NCBI GenBank assembly: GCA_965153355.1
Contig: OZ231127.1
Location: 72,354,001-72,418,000 of the forward strand
Reading direction: 5' to 3'
Source of the DNA: Flaccisagitta enflata
Taxonomy: Eukaryota > Chaetognatha > Sagittoidea > Aphragmophora
Length of the DNA stretch: 64,000 bases
Shown here: in pieces, positions 50,980 through 63,820 of the stretch
Layout of the letters: the number at the start of each line of letters is the position of its first letter
How positions within the stretch are numbered: the stretch's first letter is position 1
The notes under the pieces: model-generated
Database searches by the model: none
Told to the model about the DNA's origin: nothing
The model's input: the letters and a program-made list of their open reading frames with translations, nothing else
Translations under genes and position numbers: made by a program

Positions 50980-51085
50980 TGGGCTGGGCCATCAGGCCAT
51001 GATGCCATCGGGCCATCAGGCTGTCGGGCCATCATGCCATCGGGTCATAAGGCCATCGAGCTATCCGGCAATCGGGTTATCGGAT
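50980..51085. repeat. GGGCCATCA/CATCGGGC degenerate minisatellite
   Basis: About ten 9-10-bp units of GGCCATCAGG and GCCATCGG type. Confidence 0.85.
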
Positions 51086-51339
51086 GGTGGCAATATTGAA
51101 CAAGTGACCATACAGAGAGAGAGAGAGAGAGAGAGAGAAGGCGAAAGAACTATAAAGACAGAAAGATAGAGAAAACGATAAAGTCAAAATGAGAGGGTGA
51201 AAGAAAAAAAAAGGAAGACAAATTTCTCCCTTTTATCAAGACTTAAGTGGGGCTGGACGTATATTGAACAGTACCAACAGTATCTGTCACAGAGTGATGA
51301 TTTCATTTTCTCTCGATTGATGGAAAAGTTAAAGTAACT

Positions 51340-51775
51340 TGTCATCTAAGGATGGCGCATGGTCAGCGGTGCACGATGCCCTGCTCAAGTAATCAAGTGA
51401 AATAGTAGAGTGTCAGCAGGACAGGGATGAACACAGCAAAACACAAGGGTGAATTTTCAGACCTCAAAAGACTTATCTAGGTTTAGGTTCAGGCCTTGAG
51501 AGCAGATTTGAGGCCTTGAGAGCAGATCTGAGGCCTGGAGGGCAGATCTAATGTCTAGGGGGCGGGCTTTAGACCTGGAGGGAAGATTTGAGGTACCGTG
51601 GGCTGATTTGAAACATTCAGGGCTGAGTAGAGGTCTGGCGGGCAGTTTTGAGGTCTGGAGGGCAGATCTAGGGTCAGAAGCACAAAGTGCAGATTTGACG
51701 TCATGAGGGGTAAATTGAGGCTTGAGAAAGCTTATTTGAGGACTTGAAAAGCAAAATCAGGCCGCTGCCAAAAAG

Positions 51776-51780
<5 letters not shown>
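51340..51780 (-). mobile_element. Degenerate family C element
   Basis: CTTGTCATCTAAGGATGGCG, CATGGTCAGCGGTGCACGAT, GCCCTGCT, GTCAGCAGGACAGG and ACACAAGGGTGAATTTTCAG keep the order of the linker and arm. A GCAGATTTGAGGCCTTGAGA-type array follows to about 51760, and the end is GGCCGCTGCCAAAAAG. The opposing arm is missing. Confidence 0.65.

Positions 51781-51783
<3 letters not shown>

Positions 51784-51871
<88 letters not shown>
51784..51871. repeat. (GA)n microsatellite
   Basis: About 44 GA units immediately after the family C end. Confidence 0.98.
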
Positions 51872-51874
<3 letters not shown>

Positions 51875-52496
51875 ATTCATTTTCATTCGCTGGTGCTAAG
51901 TGCTGCATGATTTACAGTGTGCACAGTACCGAAGTGCATTTATACATCATCGATTTTTTTTTCAACTTGTATTAAGGGCTGTTTTTAAGATTCTCTGATG
52001 CAATTCTTTAAAAAAAAATTTTAAAGAAGGAAATACATTTTGCATATTGCACCGCGTCGAATTCGCTGATGAAAAAGTAAATAAAAAAAAAACCCGAATC
52101 CCTCTTAACGGGAATGACATGTCAGAAAAATAGCTTTTAATAAAGAGATGGGAATGAAACAGAGAATGGTAAAGGTACTTAATGTCTGAATGAAACAGAA
52201 AGTGCCATGGCGCCAGGTTATGGGAAAACATTAAAAAAAAAAAGAATAATAAAAAACAATCTGAGACAGATAAGATTGCTTTCTTTCGACGGTTAGTCGT
52301 CAGCGTCAAACGACACTCGACCAATCGGCTTTTTTTGCCCATCTAATCTCATCTCAAGATCAGAGTTCCTTACTCCTCTTTCTCATCCTTTCCAGTTTTT
52401 CTCCCCCACCCCTCCATATCTTATACTTGTTTCCTTTTCCTTCCTATCCTCATTTTCATTTTCACTTACGTTTTCATTTTCTGTTTATCTTGATCT
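51872..52496. other. Non-coding stretch
   Basis: No gene recognised. Confidence 0.35.
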
Positions 52497-52977
52497 TCTT
52501 CTTCTCCTCCTTTTTCTTCTTTTTTTTTCTTTTTCTTTTTCTTTTTCTTTTTCTTTTTCTTTTTCTTTTTCTTTTTCTTTTTCTTTTTCTTTTTCCTTTT
52601 CTTATTTCTTCTTATTCTTATTCTTCTTTTCCTTCTTTTTCTTTTTCTTTTTCTTTTTCTTTTTCTTTTTCTTTTTCTTTTTCTTTTTCTTTTTCTTCTT
52701 CTTCTTCTTCTCCTTCTTCATCTTTGTCTCCTCCTCCTTCTTCTTCTTCTTCCTCTTTTTTTCTTCTTATTCTTCTTCTTCTTTTCCTTCTTCTTCTTTT
52801 CCTTCTTTTTCTTTTTCTTTTTCTTTTTCTTTTTCTTTTTCTTTTTCTTTTTCTTCTTCTTCTTCTTCTTCTTCTTCTTCTTCTTCTTCTTCTTCTTCTT
52901 CTTTTTCTTCTTCTTCTTCTTTTCCTTCTTCTTTTCCTTCTTTTTCTTTTTCTTTTTCTATTTCTTCTTCTTCTGTT
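52497..52977. repeat. Polypyrimidine tract (TTTTTC and TTC units)
   Basis: 480 bp of TTTTTC hexamers alternating with TTC blocks, almost without purines. Confidence 0.97.
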
Positions 52978-53131
52978 TTTCTGTCGGCGCTATGGTCCCC
53001 TCCCGTTTCTTCATTTCATCTGTTGCCTGTTTATGGCTGGAAGCAGTCGTTTAAAAGCAGAAATTGATCAACTTGTGGCAATGCTTTGAATCAAGGCCAA
53101 AGACAACATATGTGACATTGTTAATAGGCAG

Positions 53132-53265
<134 letters not shown>

Positions 53266-53269
53266 TCAT

Positions 53270-53880
53270 GGATAGACACCTGGATATGAGAAGATACCTC
53301 GACAGTTTGAATGACAGACAGTTAACACGCGTACACGGACCAACATATAGAACATATAGCGAATAGAAAAGAGAAAAAAAAAGACGGAAAGAAAAAAAAA
53401 GCACTGATAAAAGAAGTAAGGGAAGTAAGAGATACCGGATAGAGGAAATAAAAGAAAGATGGAAAAACAAACCAAATTAAGAGAGAAAAAAAACCGGCTT
53501 CTCGGATATCACAGTCCTTCTGGTTTTTGGAGAAAAACGGCCTCAAATTTTGTAGGGAACGCTGTGTTTGTTTCGGGGAGGGAAGGGGAGGGAAGACAGA
53601 AATGGGGTAGGGGGCGTATGTGAGGCGAGAGGGAAGGGGAGGAGAGGGGTAGGGGACGGATGTGAGGCGGTTCAGAAAAAAAAAGTTTGAAAACAAATTC
53701 AGGGAAATAAAAAAGTCTAATAATCTTTTTTAATCAAAGAAATAAAAAAACTTCCAATGATGGAAAAAAATCAGATCTCTTCGGATTTCAATTAATTCCG
53801 ATCCTTGAGTGAGAGGATTATCCCGTTCTTTCCGTTAGCATTTCAGATCACAGGCACGAGGCTGTAAAGTCCTCCAGCCG
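53270..53880. other. Non-coding stretch
   Basis: No gene recognised. Confidence 0.35.
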
Positions 53881-53885
53881 GTCCG

Positions 53886-53965
53886 TGCGTCTGTCTGTCT
53901 GTCTGTCTGTCTGTCTGCCTGCTTGCTTGTGCCTGTCTGTCTGTCTGCCTGCCTACCTGCCTGCC

Positions 53966-54034
<69 letters not shown>
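53886..54034. repeat. (GTCT)n with GCCT variants
   Basis: About 37 tetranucleotides. Confidence 0.97.
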
Positions 54035-54059
54035 GACTCTCTGTCTTTCCATTGAATTA

Positions 54060-54584
54060 AGTTGAGAAAATACAGTTAAAAATCATTCTAACAAATTTCA
54101 AGCGACCAACAAAATGTTTTGTTATAGACAGTTTTCTTTTTAGCCCACACATAGAACAAAAGACACTTGTCATGATAGGCGAAATTTCGTTACAGACATG
54201 TTCGTTAAAACATATAGATCTATCTGATTGTGAGTCCCTACCTCAGCCCCTCTTTGCACAATCGGCCAAGCTGTCGACCTTGCTTCAGCTGGATATGGAT
54301 CTCACGCCGTTTTCCCTTTTCTTTAATTCTTAATTTGCACTTTTTCATTTATTTAAGTTTTATAAACCGGAAATATATTCCCGTTTTTTCATCAATTCCA
54401 TCTGTCTGGTGGTGAATAATTCCTATATTTCGTTCCTTTTTTTTCCTTTTTGCCATTTTAAGCATCGATGATGTTTGGTGTATTTGTTAAACAAAAGTGA
54501 ATGCTTGTGTTTTAAACCAGACAAAATATTCTGTAATCTTGAAACAGGATTTCAATTCGAAGCGGGATTCGAAATTGTTTTTTT
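54060..54584. other. Non-coding stretch
   Basis: AT-rich, no gene recognised. Confidence 0.35.
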
Positions 54585-54988
54585 AGTCGCGTGCACGCGA
54601 CTCTACAACCCGCTTTGTCGGTCGGTCGGTCGGTCGGTCGGTCGGTCGGTCGGTCGGTCGGTCGGTCGGTCGGTCGGTCGGTCGGTCGGTCGGTCGGTCG
54701 GTCGGTCGGTCGGTCGGTCGGTCGGTCGGTCGGTCGGTCGGTCGGTCGGTCGGTCGGTCGGTCGGTCAGTCAGTCAGTCGGGTCAGTCATCAGTCGGTCA
54801 GTCGGTCGGTCAGTCGGTCGGTTGAGTCGGTCAGTCTGGTCGGTCGGTCCCAGTCGGTCAGTCGGTCACCTTACTTTTTTATGATTTTATTTCTTTGACC
54901 TCACTGCTCCTACCCAAATGGTCTGGTGACCTCCAATATGGCCCCCGCCCACCCGCACGCGACTTTGGTAGCCGTGTATCCGGCCTTG
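54585..54988 (+). mobile_element. Family A element with expanded (GGTC)n
   Basis: Starts with the palindrome AGTCGCGTGCACGCGACT, then CTACAACCCGCTTTGTC, then a perfect GGTC run at about 54618-54766 and degenerate GTCA/GGTC to 54865. The normal body, GCACGCGACTTTGG and a tail ending CCGGCCTTG follow. Most of its 404 bp is the expanded tetranucleotide. Confidence 0.9.
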
Positions 54989-55117
54989 TTTTTCATTAAA
55001 GCGGTGGAAAATCAAAAAGGCGCGCTTTTGCACCTGAACGCGAGGTTTGTAATCTAAATCCAATATTGCTAAGCATCGAGCGAACCTGAAGAATTGCATT
55101 CATCTCATCGGACGCTG

Positions 55118-55200
55118 TTGTTGTCCTTACTGCTGTTGTCCTTACTGCTGTTGTCCCTACTTCTGTTGTCCCCACTGCTGTTGTCATTTATGTTGTTGTC
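55118..55200. repeat. 15-bp repeat, about 5 units
   Basis: TTACTGCTGTTGTCC units with increasing divergence. The flanks at 54990-55738 contain no recognised gene. Confidence 0.85.
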
Positions 55201-55929
55201 ATCTACGCTACGGCCAATCCTCAGTGCTCTTGTGCGGTGGTGTCATTTTAGTTGTCAGTGACTACTCTCACTGTTGATTAAGTTTCTTTAGAAGTAGTCA
55301 CTCACAAACTATTTTTAGCTTTTCAGGCGTCTTTTTGCTCTCAGCGTGGTTGTCCGTTCTTTGGTCTCTTCATTGTCCTTACAGTTATTGCCTATTCATT
55401 TGTAATCCTGTCTTTTCAAGCGGTTTTTTTTATTGTGGCTGGTGCTGCTGTTTTTTGTTTGTATGCTGTCGTGATCATGATTCTTATTCGTTTACAAGCT
55501 ATATCAAATCAAAGTTAGTTACTCTAAAAAGATTGAACCCAGATTTGAGATTTCTGAGTGGTTATCTTTAAAGCATCATAACTTTTACAGTTTTGAAGCT
55601 ACAATGTTCTGTAAGAGCTCAAATGAAAGATATTTTGAAGCTCTTTAAAATCATCATGGATTTTAAGGGTTCATCGTTTTAAGTTACTGAGCAATCCTTG
55701 ATCAAATAATAGCTTCCGGTTTTTTATTTTGCCACTGTTAAGCAAGCAGAATGGGAGAAGAGACGTTTTTGAAAGTAAGCATAGGCATGCACCAGCTACA
55801 CGGATATATGGAAGAAAGCAGGCATGTTTGGCTACTAAAGAAAATTGTAAAAGCACAGGACAGACAGGAGAGGTAATGGATAAGGCTCGGTAACTTCCGA
55901 TTTCTGGGATATTCGAGAAATCGGAAAAG

Positions 55930-56322
<393 letters not shown>

Positions 56323-56744
56323 ACTTATGGACTGAAACGTAAGTATTCATTGGTAAAGCAAAGTGGCTTGAAGTGGAAAAGCAGAAAGCATAAGCATAAG
56401 CATAACCAAAAAAAAAAAAAAAAAAAAAATGAGCGAGGAACTTACATACAGTAAGTGAGACTCAATCGGAAATATAACTTCATTTTTTAAGGGGGGACGG
56501 GGGGGGGGGAGGGAGGGGGAGGGGGGGGGGAGGGGGAGGGAGGGGGAGGGGGAGGGGAAGGGAGAAATGTGGATAGGACGTCTGAAGTTACGGATGCTAT
56601 TCAAAAGTGAGTTTCACTTCACTTGTTGCGTCTTTCGCTGATCAACGCAAGTTTCAAATCTCGCAAAACCATCTCAAAATTTAGGGTGAAAACCCGGATA
56701 AAGAATCGAGATAGCTGAAAAAAAAAGTCGAAAATAGACTTTTT

Positions 56745-56953
56745 AGTCGCGTGCTACGCGACTCTACACCCCCCCTTGTCGGTCCGTCGGTCCGTCGGTC
56801 CGTCGGTCCGTCCGTCGGTCCGTCCGTCACACATTACTTTTTTTGGGTTTTTAGGATTTTTGGCTTCACTGCTCCCGCCCAAAAGATCTGGCGACCTCAA
56901 TTACGGCCCCTGCCCACCCGCACGCGACTGGGGTAGCCGTGTATCCGGCCTTG
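56745..56953 (+). mobile_element. Family A insertion absent from copy 1
   Basis: A 209-bp element: AGTCGCGTGCTACGCGACTC, then CTACACCCCCCCTTGTC, GGTCCGTC repeats, the body, GCACGCGACTGGGG and a tail ending CCGGCCTTG. The flanks AATAGACTT and TTACAAGTGAGGCTG are contiguous in copy 1 (AATAGACTTCTTACAAG at about 38072). Confidence 0.95.
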
Positions 56954-57179
56954 TTACAAGTGAGGCTGCAGCGGTGAGAGAATAATATCTCTACTGATCC
57001 GATATTTAAACAAGACAATAGACATGTGAACAATATGACGGGATGTAGGACTAGAAAAGAATGAAATGCAGAAAGATGAGAAGGTGACTAATAAGTCACT
57101 AATTAATGACTAATAAGACAATTAAGAGAATAAAGAATGATGGAAAAAGAAATGAGATGAAACAGAATGACAGGTTAAA

Positions 57180-57575
57180 AGAAAGGAAAAGAAAAGAAAA
57201 GAAAAGAAAAGAAAAGTAAAGAAAAGAAAAGAAAAGAAAAGAAAAGAAAAGAAAAGAAAAGAAAAGAAAAGAAAAGAAAAGAAAAGAAAAGAAAAAGAAA
57301 AAGAAAAAGAAAAAGAAAAAGAAAAGAAAAGAAAAGAAAAGAAAAGAAAGGAAAAGAAAAGAAAAGAAAAGAAAAGAAAAGAAAAGAAAAGAAACGAAAC
57401 GAAACGAAACGAAACGAAACGAAACGAAAAAGAAAAGAAAAGAAAAGAAAAGAAAAGAAAGGAAAAGAAAAGAAAAGAAAAGAAAAGAAAAGAAAAGAAA
57501 AGAAAAGAAAAGAAACGAAACGAAACGAAACGAAACGAAACGAAACGAAACGAAACGAAACGAAAAGAAAACAAA
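57180..57575. repeat. (AAAAG)n with two (AAACG)n blocks
   Basis: A pentanucleotide tract nearly three times longer than in copy 1. It has AAACG segments at about 57392-57427 and 57510-57563 that copy 1 lacks entirely. Confidence 0.97.
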
Positions 57576-57822
57576 AGAAGAGCGTCTGGAAAGGTGATAG
57601 AGGAAAAGAACAAAATGAAAAGTATGAGATGAAACTAAAAAAAGGGGTTAAAAAGAAAAGAGATGATAAAATAAAAGAAGGAGGAACAGAAAAAAAAGAT
57701 GAAAACAAAAAAGAAATGATAAAAGAAAAGAAGATGAAGAAGAAAGTGAGAAGCGTTAACTGAACATTCGTCAATGTGAAAAGCTAAATCTGACCCAAGA
57801 GAAGCGAGAAATAAAGCTGCCG

Positions 57823-57971
<149 letters not shown>

Positions 57972-58104
57972 GAAGTGGGAATTGATTGAGTGTGCACCAT
58001 TCCAGATAGTTCGCATCCTAGCCAATGAAATAAATCTGCCTTCTCGCGCTTTCTCTTACCCAATACATTCTGATTGCTGTCCGTGTATTTGTTTTTCGCA
58101 CTCA

Positions 58105-58418
<314 letters not shown>

Positions 58419-58821
58419 TAAGTCAACATCATAAGCTGACTACTCATCATTTCATCATTTAAGCTGATGATCTACTAGATTATAAGAAAGATTTTGATCA
58501 TGGTCATTTCTTAACCTGCCCTCGTGTTCACCTGAGCAGCCATTTCAATCCTCCAACCTCATTTGAAGAGCCTTGGTCAACGTCAGAAACAGACTTGGAC
58601 ATAGAACCTTGGTCAAAGAAAGACCTTTTTTCACATCGAAAGGAAAACGGAGGGGAAAGAGAAATTATTGAGAAAGATGTGGGGGAGAGTTCGCCATTTG
58701 TCAACAAGTTTAATCGAAGCTAAGGTAATTTTGATACTCTATTTTTTCTCAATAGTTACACAGTCATGATGTATATTATCAGGATAAATACATGTGTAGA
58801 AGCGTCTTATGAGAAACAGTA

Positions 58822-59073
58822 CATCAGAGAAAAACTATCGTAAATTCTTGGAAACGACAATAACAAAGAAGTGGTACCCAGTTACAAGGCTCAAATTTCA
58901 TCAGTCATTAAAAATTTAGCTTCCCTAGCCTTGAGAAAAGTATAAATATTTGCGCAAATTAATGCCGAGATATTTTCTACATTCCTGTTCCAAAATACAC
59001 GCTAGAAGAGAAAAGGATCTGACCTCAGAAATGAGGCTAAATTCAGCTAAAAACGTACGACTGAAAAAGCGAG
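58822..59073. other. 252-bp segment present only in copy 2
   Basis: Copy 1 reads straight from AGAAACAGTA into AGAAGGATGG. No terminal repeats are visible, so this may be a deletion in copy 1. Confidence 0.7.
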
Positions 59074-59164
59074 AAGAAGGATGGTCTTCATTATTGTCTT
59101 ATTGAGGATGGCGAGGGAAGAGTGGGCAGGGAGGGAGGTGAGGTCAGCAAATAGAACGTCAAAC

Positions 59165-59336
59165 AAACCCCGCTCTAACGGACCCGCTTTTAACGAAATT
59201 CCGCCTATAACAGATACTCATTCATGGTCCCCACAACAAGTTTTCTTTTATTTCTCATGTTGGCTGTAATAGAGTTCCACCTAAAACAGATGAAATTTTT
59301 TAGTCCCCTGAAATCCATTAGAGCGGGGCTTAACTG
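59165..59336. mobile_element. TA-flanked MITE H, copy 2
   Basis: Duplicate of 39614-39790. The right end GGGGCTTAACTG followed by TA is better preserved; the left CAGTTG is lost. Confidence 0.7.
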
Positions 59337-59754
59337 TACAAGCATCATGAATTTCTGCAGAGATTGCCGTCATCATCATCGTCGTTGCCAATCCTCCTTT
59401 TTCACATTTATACAATCACTTTGTCAATTCCAATCATTCACATTCAATCGCACATTTACATGAGATCTCATTTTCTTGTCTACTGTCACCTGTCTGTGTC
59501 TGTATCTGGGTGTGTGTAACTGTCTGACTCTCTCTCTCTCTCTCATTCCCAGGCACATATGCTCAACTCTTCCTTTCATGACTTCCCAGGAGTGCCTGCG
59601 ATCTGTTTCTTCCATTCCTGAGGGTCGAGTTCCATGCTTTCCCCTCACCTCACAGCTCAGATAGTCCATAATATCCAGAGTCTCCATGGGTTTGTTTTCA
59701 TGTTTTTCTCACTTTTAGAGTTGAACACGCAATTGCACATGTAAATGCAGACAA

Positions 59755-59860
<106 letters not shown>

Positions 59861-59878
59861 TGTATCTCGCTTCATGTA

Positions 59879-60442
59879 CAGTAGATCTCGTCTAGACTTG
59901 AGATAACGGGGGCAAGCATTGTAGGAAAACAAATGAAGCTAAGGGATTGATATTTGAAATATAGACTAATAAAATGATGCTTTATTGCTCATGATAGTTG
60001 GTTGCCATGAAAATTCATTTCTATGTATTTACGTTAGAATATCAACATTTTGAGAAATTTTTTGAGGGAATATTGCTTAAAATTAAATTTGCTACAACTT
60101 TCCCACAGTATGTTTTGTAAGAATGTTGCTCGTTTAGCGGTTGCTAGGGGATGTCACATATAGATACGCTCCCTAGCAATGGCCAAACAAGCGATATTCT
60201 TACAAAACATATTGTGGGAAAGTTCTAGTAAATTCAATTTTAAGAAATGTCCCCTAAAAAAATCTCTCAAAATATTGATATTTTTGGGAGAATATATGGA
60301 AATGTATTTCCATGGCAACTGATTATCATGGGGAATAAATCATCTTTTTATTAATTTATATTTTGAGTATCAGTTCCTTAGCTTTATTAGTTTTTTTCAT
60401 AATACTTGCCCCCGTTATTTCAAGTCTAGACGAGATCCACTG
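59879..60442. mobile_element. Fold-back MITE F2, 564 bp
   Basis: The ends CAGTAGATCTCGTCTAGACT and AGTCTAGACGAGATCCACTG are flanked by TA at 59877-59878 and 60443-60444. It aligns with F1 throughout and is nearly palindromic. It stands where copy 1 has 1.15 kb of other sequence. Confidence 0.9.
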
Positions 60443-60700
60443 TATCTTTCCTTTTTTCTGCCTTTTGACACAATACATAGATTACGGCATTGATTATTTT
60501 TCCTTTACCTTCCTATATGCCGTAGTGAATAAACCCCGCTTGAGGCCTAAATTCTAGGTTGACTTTGTGCTCCTGTAACCTTCATTACTTGGTCACTAAT
60601 GCGCTTATTATGCAAATCACAATCGGGGATTTCTTATACCCAAAAGAAACCAACCCTCTCCCCTTTTCTGTTTCTTGTAACTCTCTTGTAACTTTCTTCT

Positions 60701-60732
<32 letters not shown>

Positions 60733-60852
60733 CCTATTTCCCATGAGGTGCATATTAAGACAGTTTTCCTGAAATTCTGCCAACTCACACTCACACTCAC
60801 ACTCATACTCACATGCACACTTTCACTCATACTTTCACGCGCTTCCTTCTAG

Positions 60853-60960
60853 GTAAGAAGTAGAATCCGGGACAATGCTGACAGAGCTAAGGTTCAAGAT
60901 GGGTCCAGGGAAAATGTGTTTGCAGCTGACATGTTAGTTGCTGATGCAAAAGTAGTCTGA
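60853..60960 (+). other. Candidate terminal exon (weak), copy 2
   Basis: TTCCTTCTAG followed by 36 codons and TGA, as at 41940-42047; differs by Asp for Tyr and Lys for Met. Confidence 0.2.
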
Positions 60961-61200
60961 TTTTTGCAAATAGAAAACTACAACAAAAAGGGAAATGTTT
61001 CTGAATCGTTTATGATTGATTTCTTTTTTACACATCTTCACGTTCATTATATTGATTCAACCTTCATATTTGATGCGAACAAAAACTCCCTTTGTTATCA
61101 TTATCTCCATTTGCCCTTAGGAATCATGGCTAGACAGTGAAAACAGAAATTAGCGTGCATTTAAAAACATCATGATTCATGCATCAAAAGGCAAAAAATG

Positions 61201-61209
61201 AAAGAATGA

Positions 61210-61301
<92 letters not shown>

Positions 61302-61312
61302 AGAGAAAAAAA
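61201..61312. repeat. (GAAA)n microsatellite
   Basis: About 25 GAAA units. Confidence 0.97.
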
Positions 61313-61684
61313 AAGAAAGAAAAAAGAAAGTCCAAACAGAGAATTCATTCATTCATTTATTCATTCATTCGTGACTGAAAAAAACAAATTATAGGAATGG
61401 GATAAAAAGAATGAAAGACAGAAAAAGCTCAAAATCGGATCAGCTGGGAGCAATAAAGAGAGAGTTAACTAATGAAGAAAAATGCGATCAATTGAAATGT
61501 TGCGTGTGCGAGTGTTCGTGTGCACATGTACGTGCATGCGCGTGCGCGTGCGCGTGTGCGTGTGCGTGTCTATGTGCTTGGGCGATTTGCACGCCGATAC
61601 GAATGAAAAGCTGAGAGAAATGCGTCTATAAACCCTCCAAGCCTAAGAACCAATTATTTCAGCACCAATGTGAAACAGAATAAG

Positions 61685-61812
<128 letters not shown>

Positions 61813-62091
61813 ACTAATATAGAATACACATTTGATCTATATATCAAGTTGAGTCCATTAAAAATTCACATAGAAATAAGGTTTGGCATTCTTTGTAAGT
61901 TCATAATCTGTGAGCATGTTTCAAACATCATATGCATCTAAACCCACCATACAGTAATACCGCCATGAGTGGGAAAGGTAAGGCATGTGAAAAACTACCA
62001 TATTGTTGCTATTATTTACATTGTTGTTGTTATTGTTGTTAAGATAATCCATCTCATTGTAGTTTTCTTCCCCAATAGCTGTGTTGTTTTT

Positions 62092-62273
62092 AGTCGCGTG
62101 CACGCAACTCTACACTCGCTTTGTCCTTCAGTTGGTCGGTTGGTTGGTCACACTTTCCTTTTTTTATGATTTTTATTTTTGGACCTTGCTGCTCCTGCCC
62201 AAATGGTCTAGTGACCTCAATTATGGCCCCTGCCCACCTGCACGCGACTTCGGTAGCCGTGTATTCGGCCTTG
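62092..62273 (+). mobile_element. Family A element, duplicate of 43653-43834
   Basis: Sequence and flanks match the copy 1 element essentially exactly, so it was present before the duplication. Confidence 0.9.
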
Positions 62274-62334
62274 TTATTCAACATTCAAGCGCGGGCTCGC
62301 GAAAGCCTGAAAAACATTTTCTGGCGTAACAGGC

Positions 62335-62608
<274 letters not shown>

Positions 62609-62705
62609 CAGGGAGAAAGATTCAATTCTGCAATTCCCTGAGGAAAAGATTCGGTTAACCAATACCCACCAAGTTTTGACAGTTTCTCTCGTACTCTGCG
62701 TTTTC

Positions 62706-62710
<5 letters not shown>

Positions 62711-62762
<52 letters not shown>

Positions 62763-62767
62763 TTTTC
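62711..62767. repeat. (TTTC)n microsatellite
   Basis: Clean tetranucleotides; copy 1 has a shorter, imperfect version. A further TTTC tract lies at 62900-62955. Confidence 0.95.
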
Positions 62768-62785
62768 AGTCGCGTGCACGCGACT
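62768..62785. repeat. Lone family A 18-bp palindrome
   Basis: AGTCGCGTGCACGCGACT, a perfect palindrome identical to the family A head, sits inside a pyrimidine tract without the rest of the element. The matching part of copy 1 (near 44120-44150) lacks it. Confidence 0.85.
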
Positions 62786-63619
62786 TCTTTTCTTCTTTTC
62801 TTCTTTTCTTGTTTCCTTTTTTCGTTCTTGTCTTTTCTGTTCTTCACTCCTTCTTGTTCTTTCTGTTCTTTCTGTTCGTTCTGTCTCTTCTTTCTTCTTT
62901 CTTTTTTCTTTCTTTCTTTCTTTCTTTCTCTCTTTCTTTCTTTCTTTCTTTCGTTTCCCTTTCTTTTTCAATCGGCCGGGCATCCAGGAAACCCCGAAGA
63001 AATTTGAAACGACGGTGAGTAGGAAGCACAAAAAAAGAATCTAAACAGGAAGAATGATTTATGTGATGCATGAAATTATGAAACCCTGTTCGGACGAAAA
63101 TGGATACGTGAATGCGGGCCAAAGCATGGAGGTGGAAAATACCTTTGTGAAGCGCCTTTCAGATACATCAACCCCATTTGTCCTTTTGCCCCTTTCCCTT
63201 TCTACATGTACTTCTACTACCCTCTTCTTACTGTCCCGAACTCTCAATATCACCGCACAACGTGTCAGATCTTTCAAAAGATGGCGCATTAATTCAGAAT
63301 CAAACTTTTTCATCGTTTTCATCGTTTCCAATAAAAGGAGTCATGAAACCACTCATGTATGTATTAGTGCTTGAATGATATCTGAGTGGATAGAGGAAAG
63401 AAATGGCCTAGTGAGCCTAGATGAGAAGTTGGTGATTATGTGGCACTCGTAATATGATACGCCATTTTGGGCCAAATCCTCAGCCCAGTGCACCGATCCC
63501 ACTTTCGCTTTTAACCTCCCCCCTCTTTTTGACCGTGTGCCAGTTTTTGCTTCCTCTGTCACTCTGTCTGTCTTGGTGTGTTTTTATCTATCTCTGTTTT
63601 TGTCTGCCTATCTGTCTCA

Positions 63620-63820
<201 letters not shown>

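Noticed and set aside
56745-56953. Family A as a Helitron
   Set aside because: It does not start with TC or end with CTRR after a hairpin, and the junction is not between A and T.
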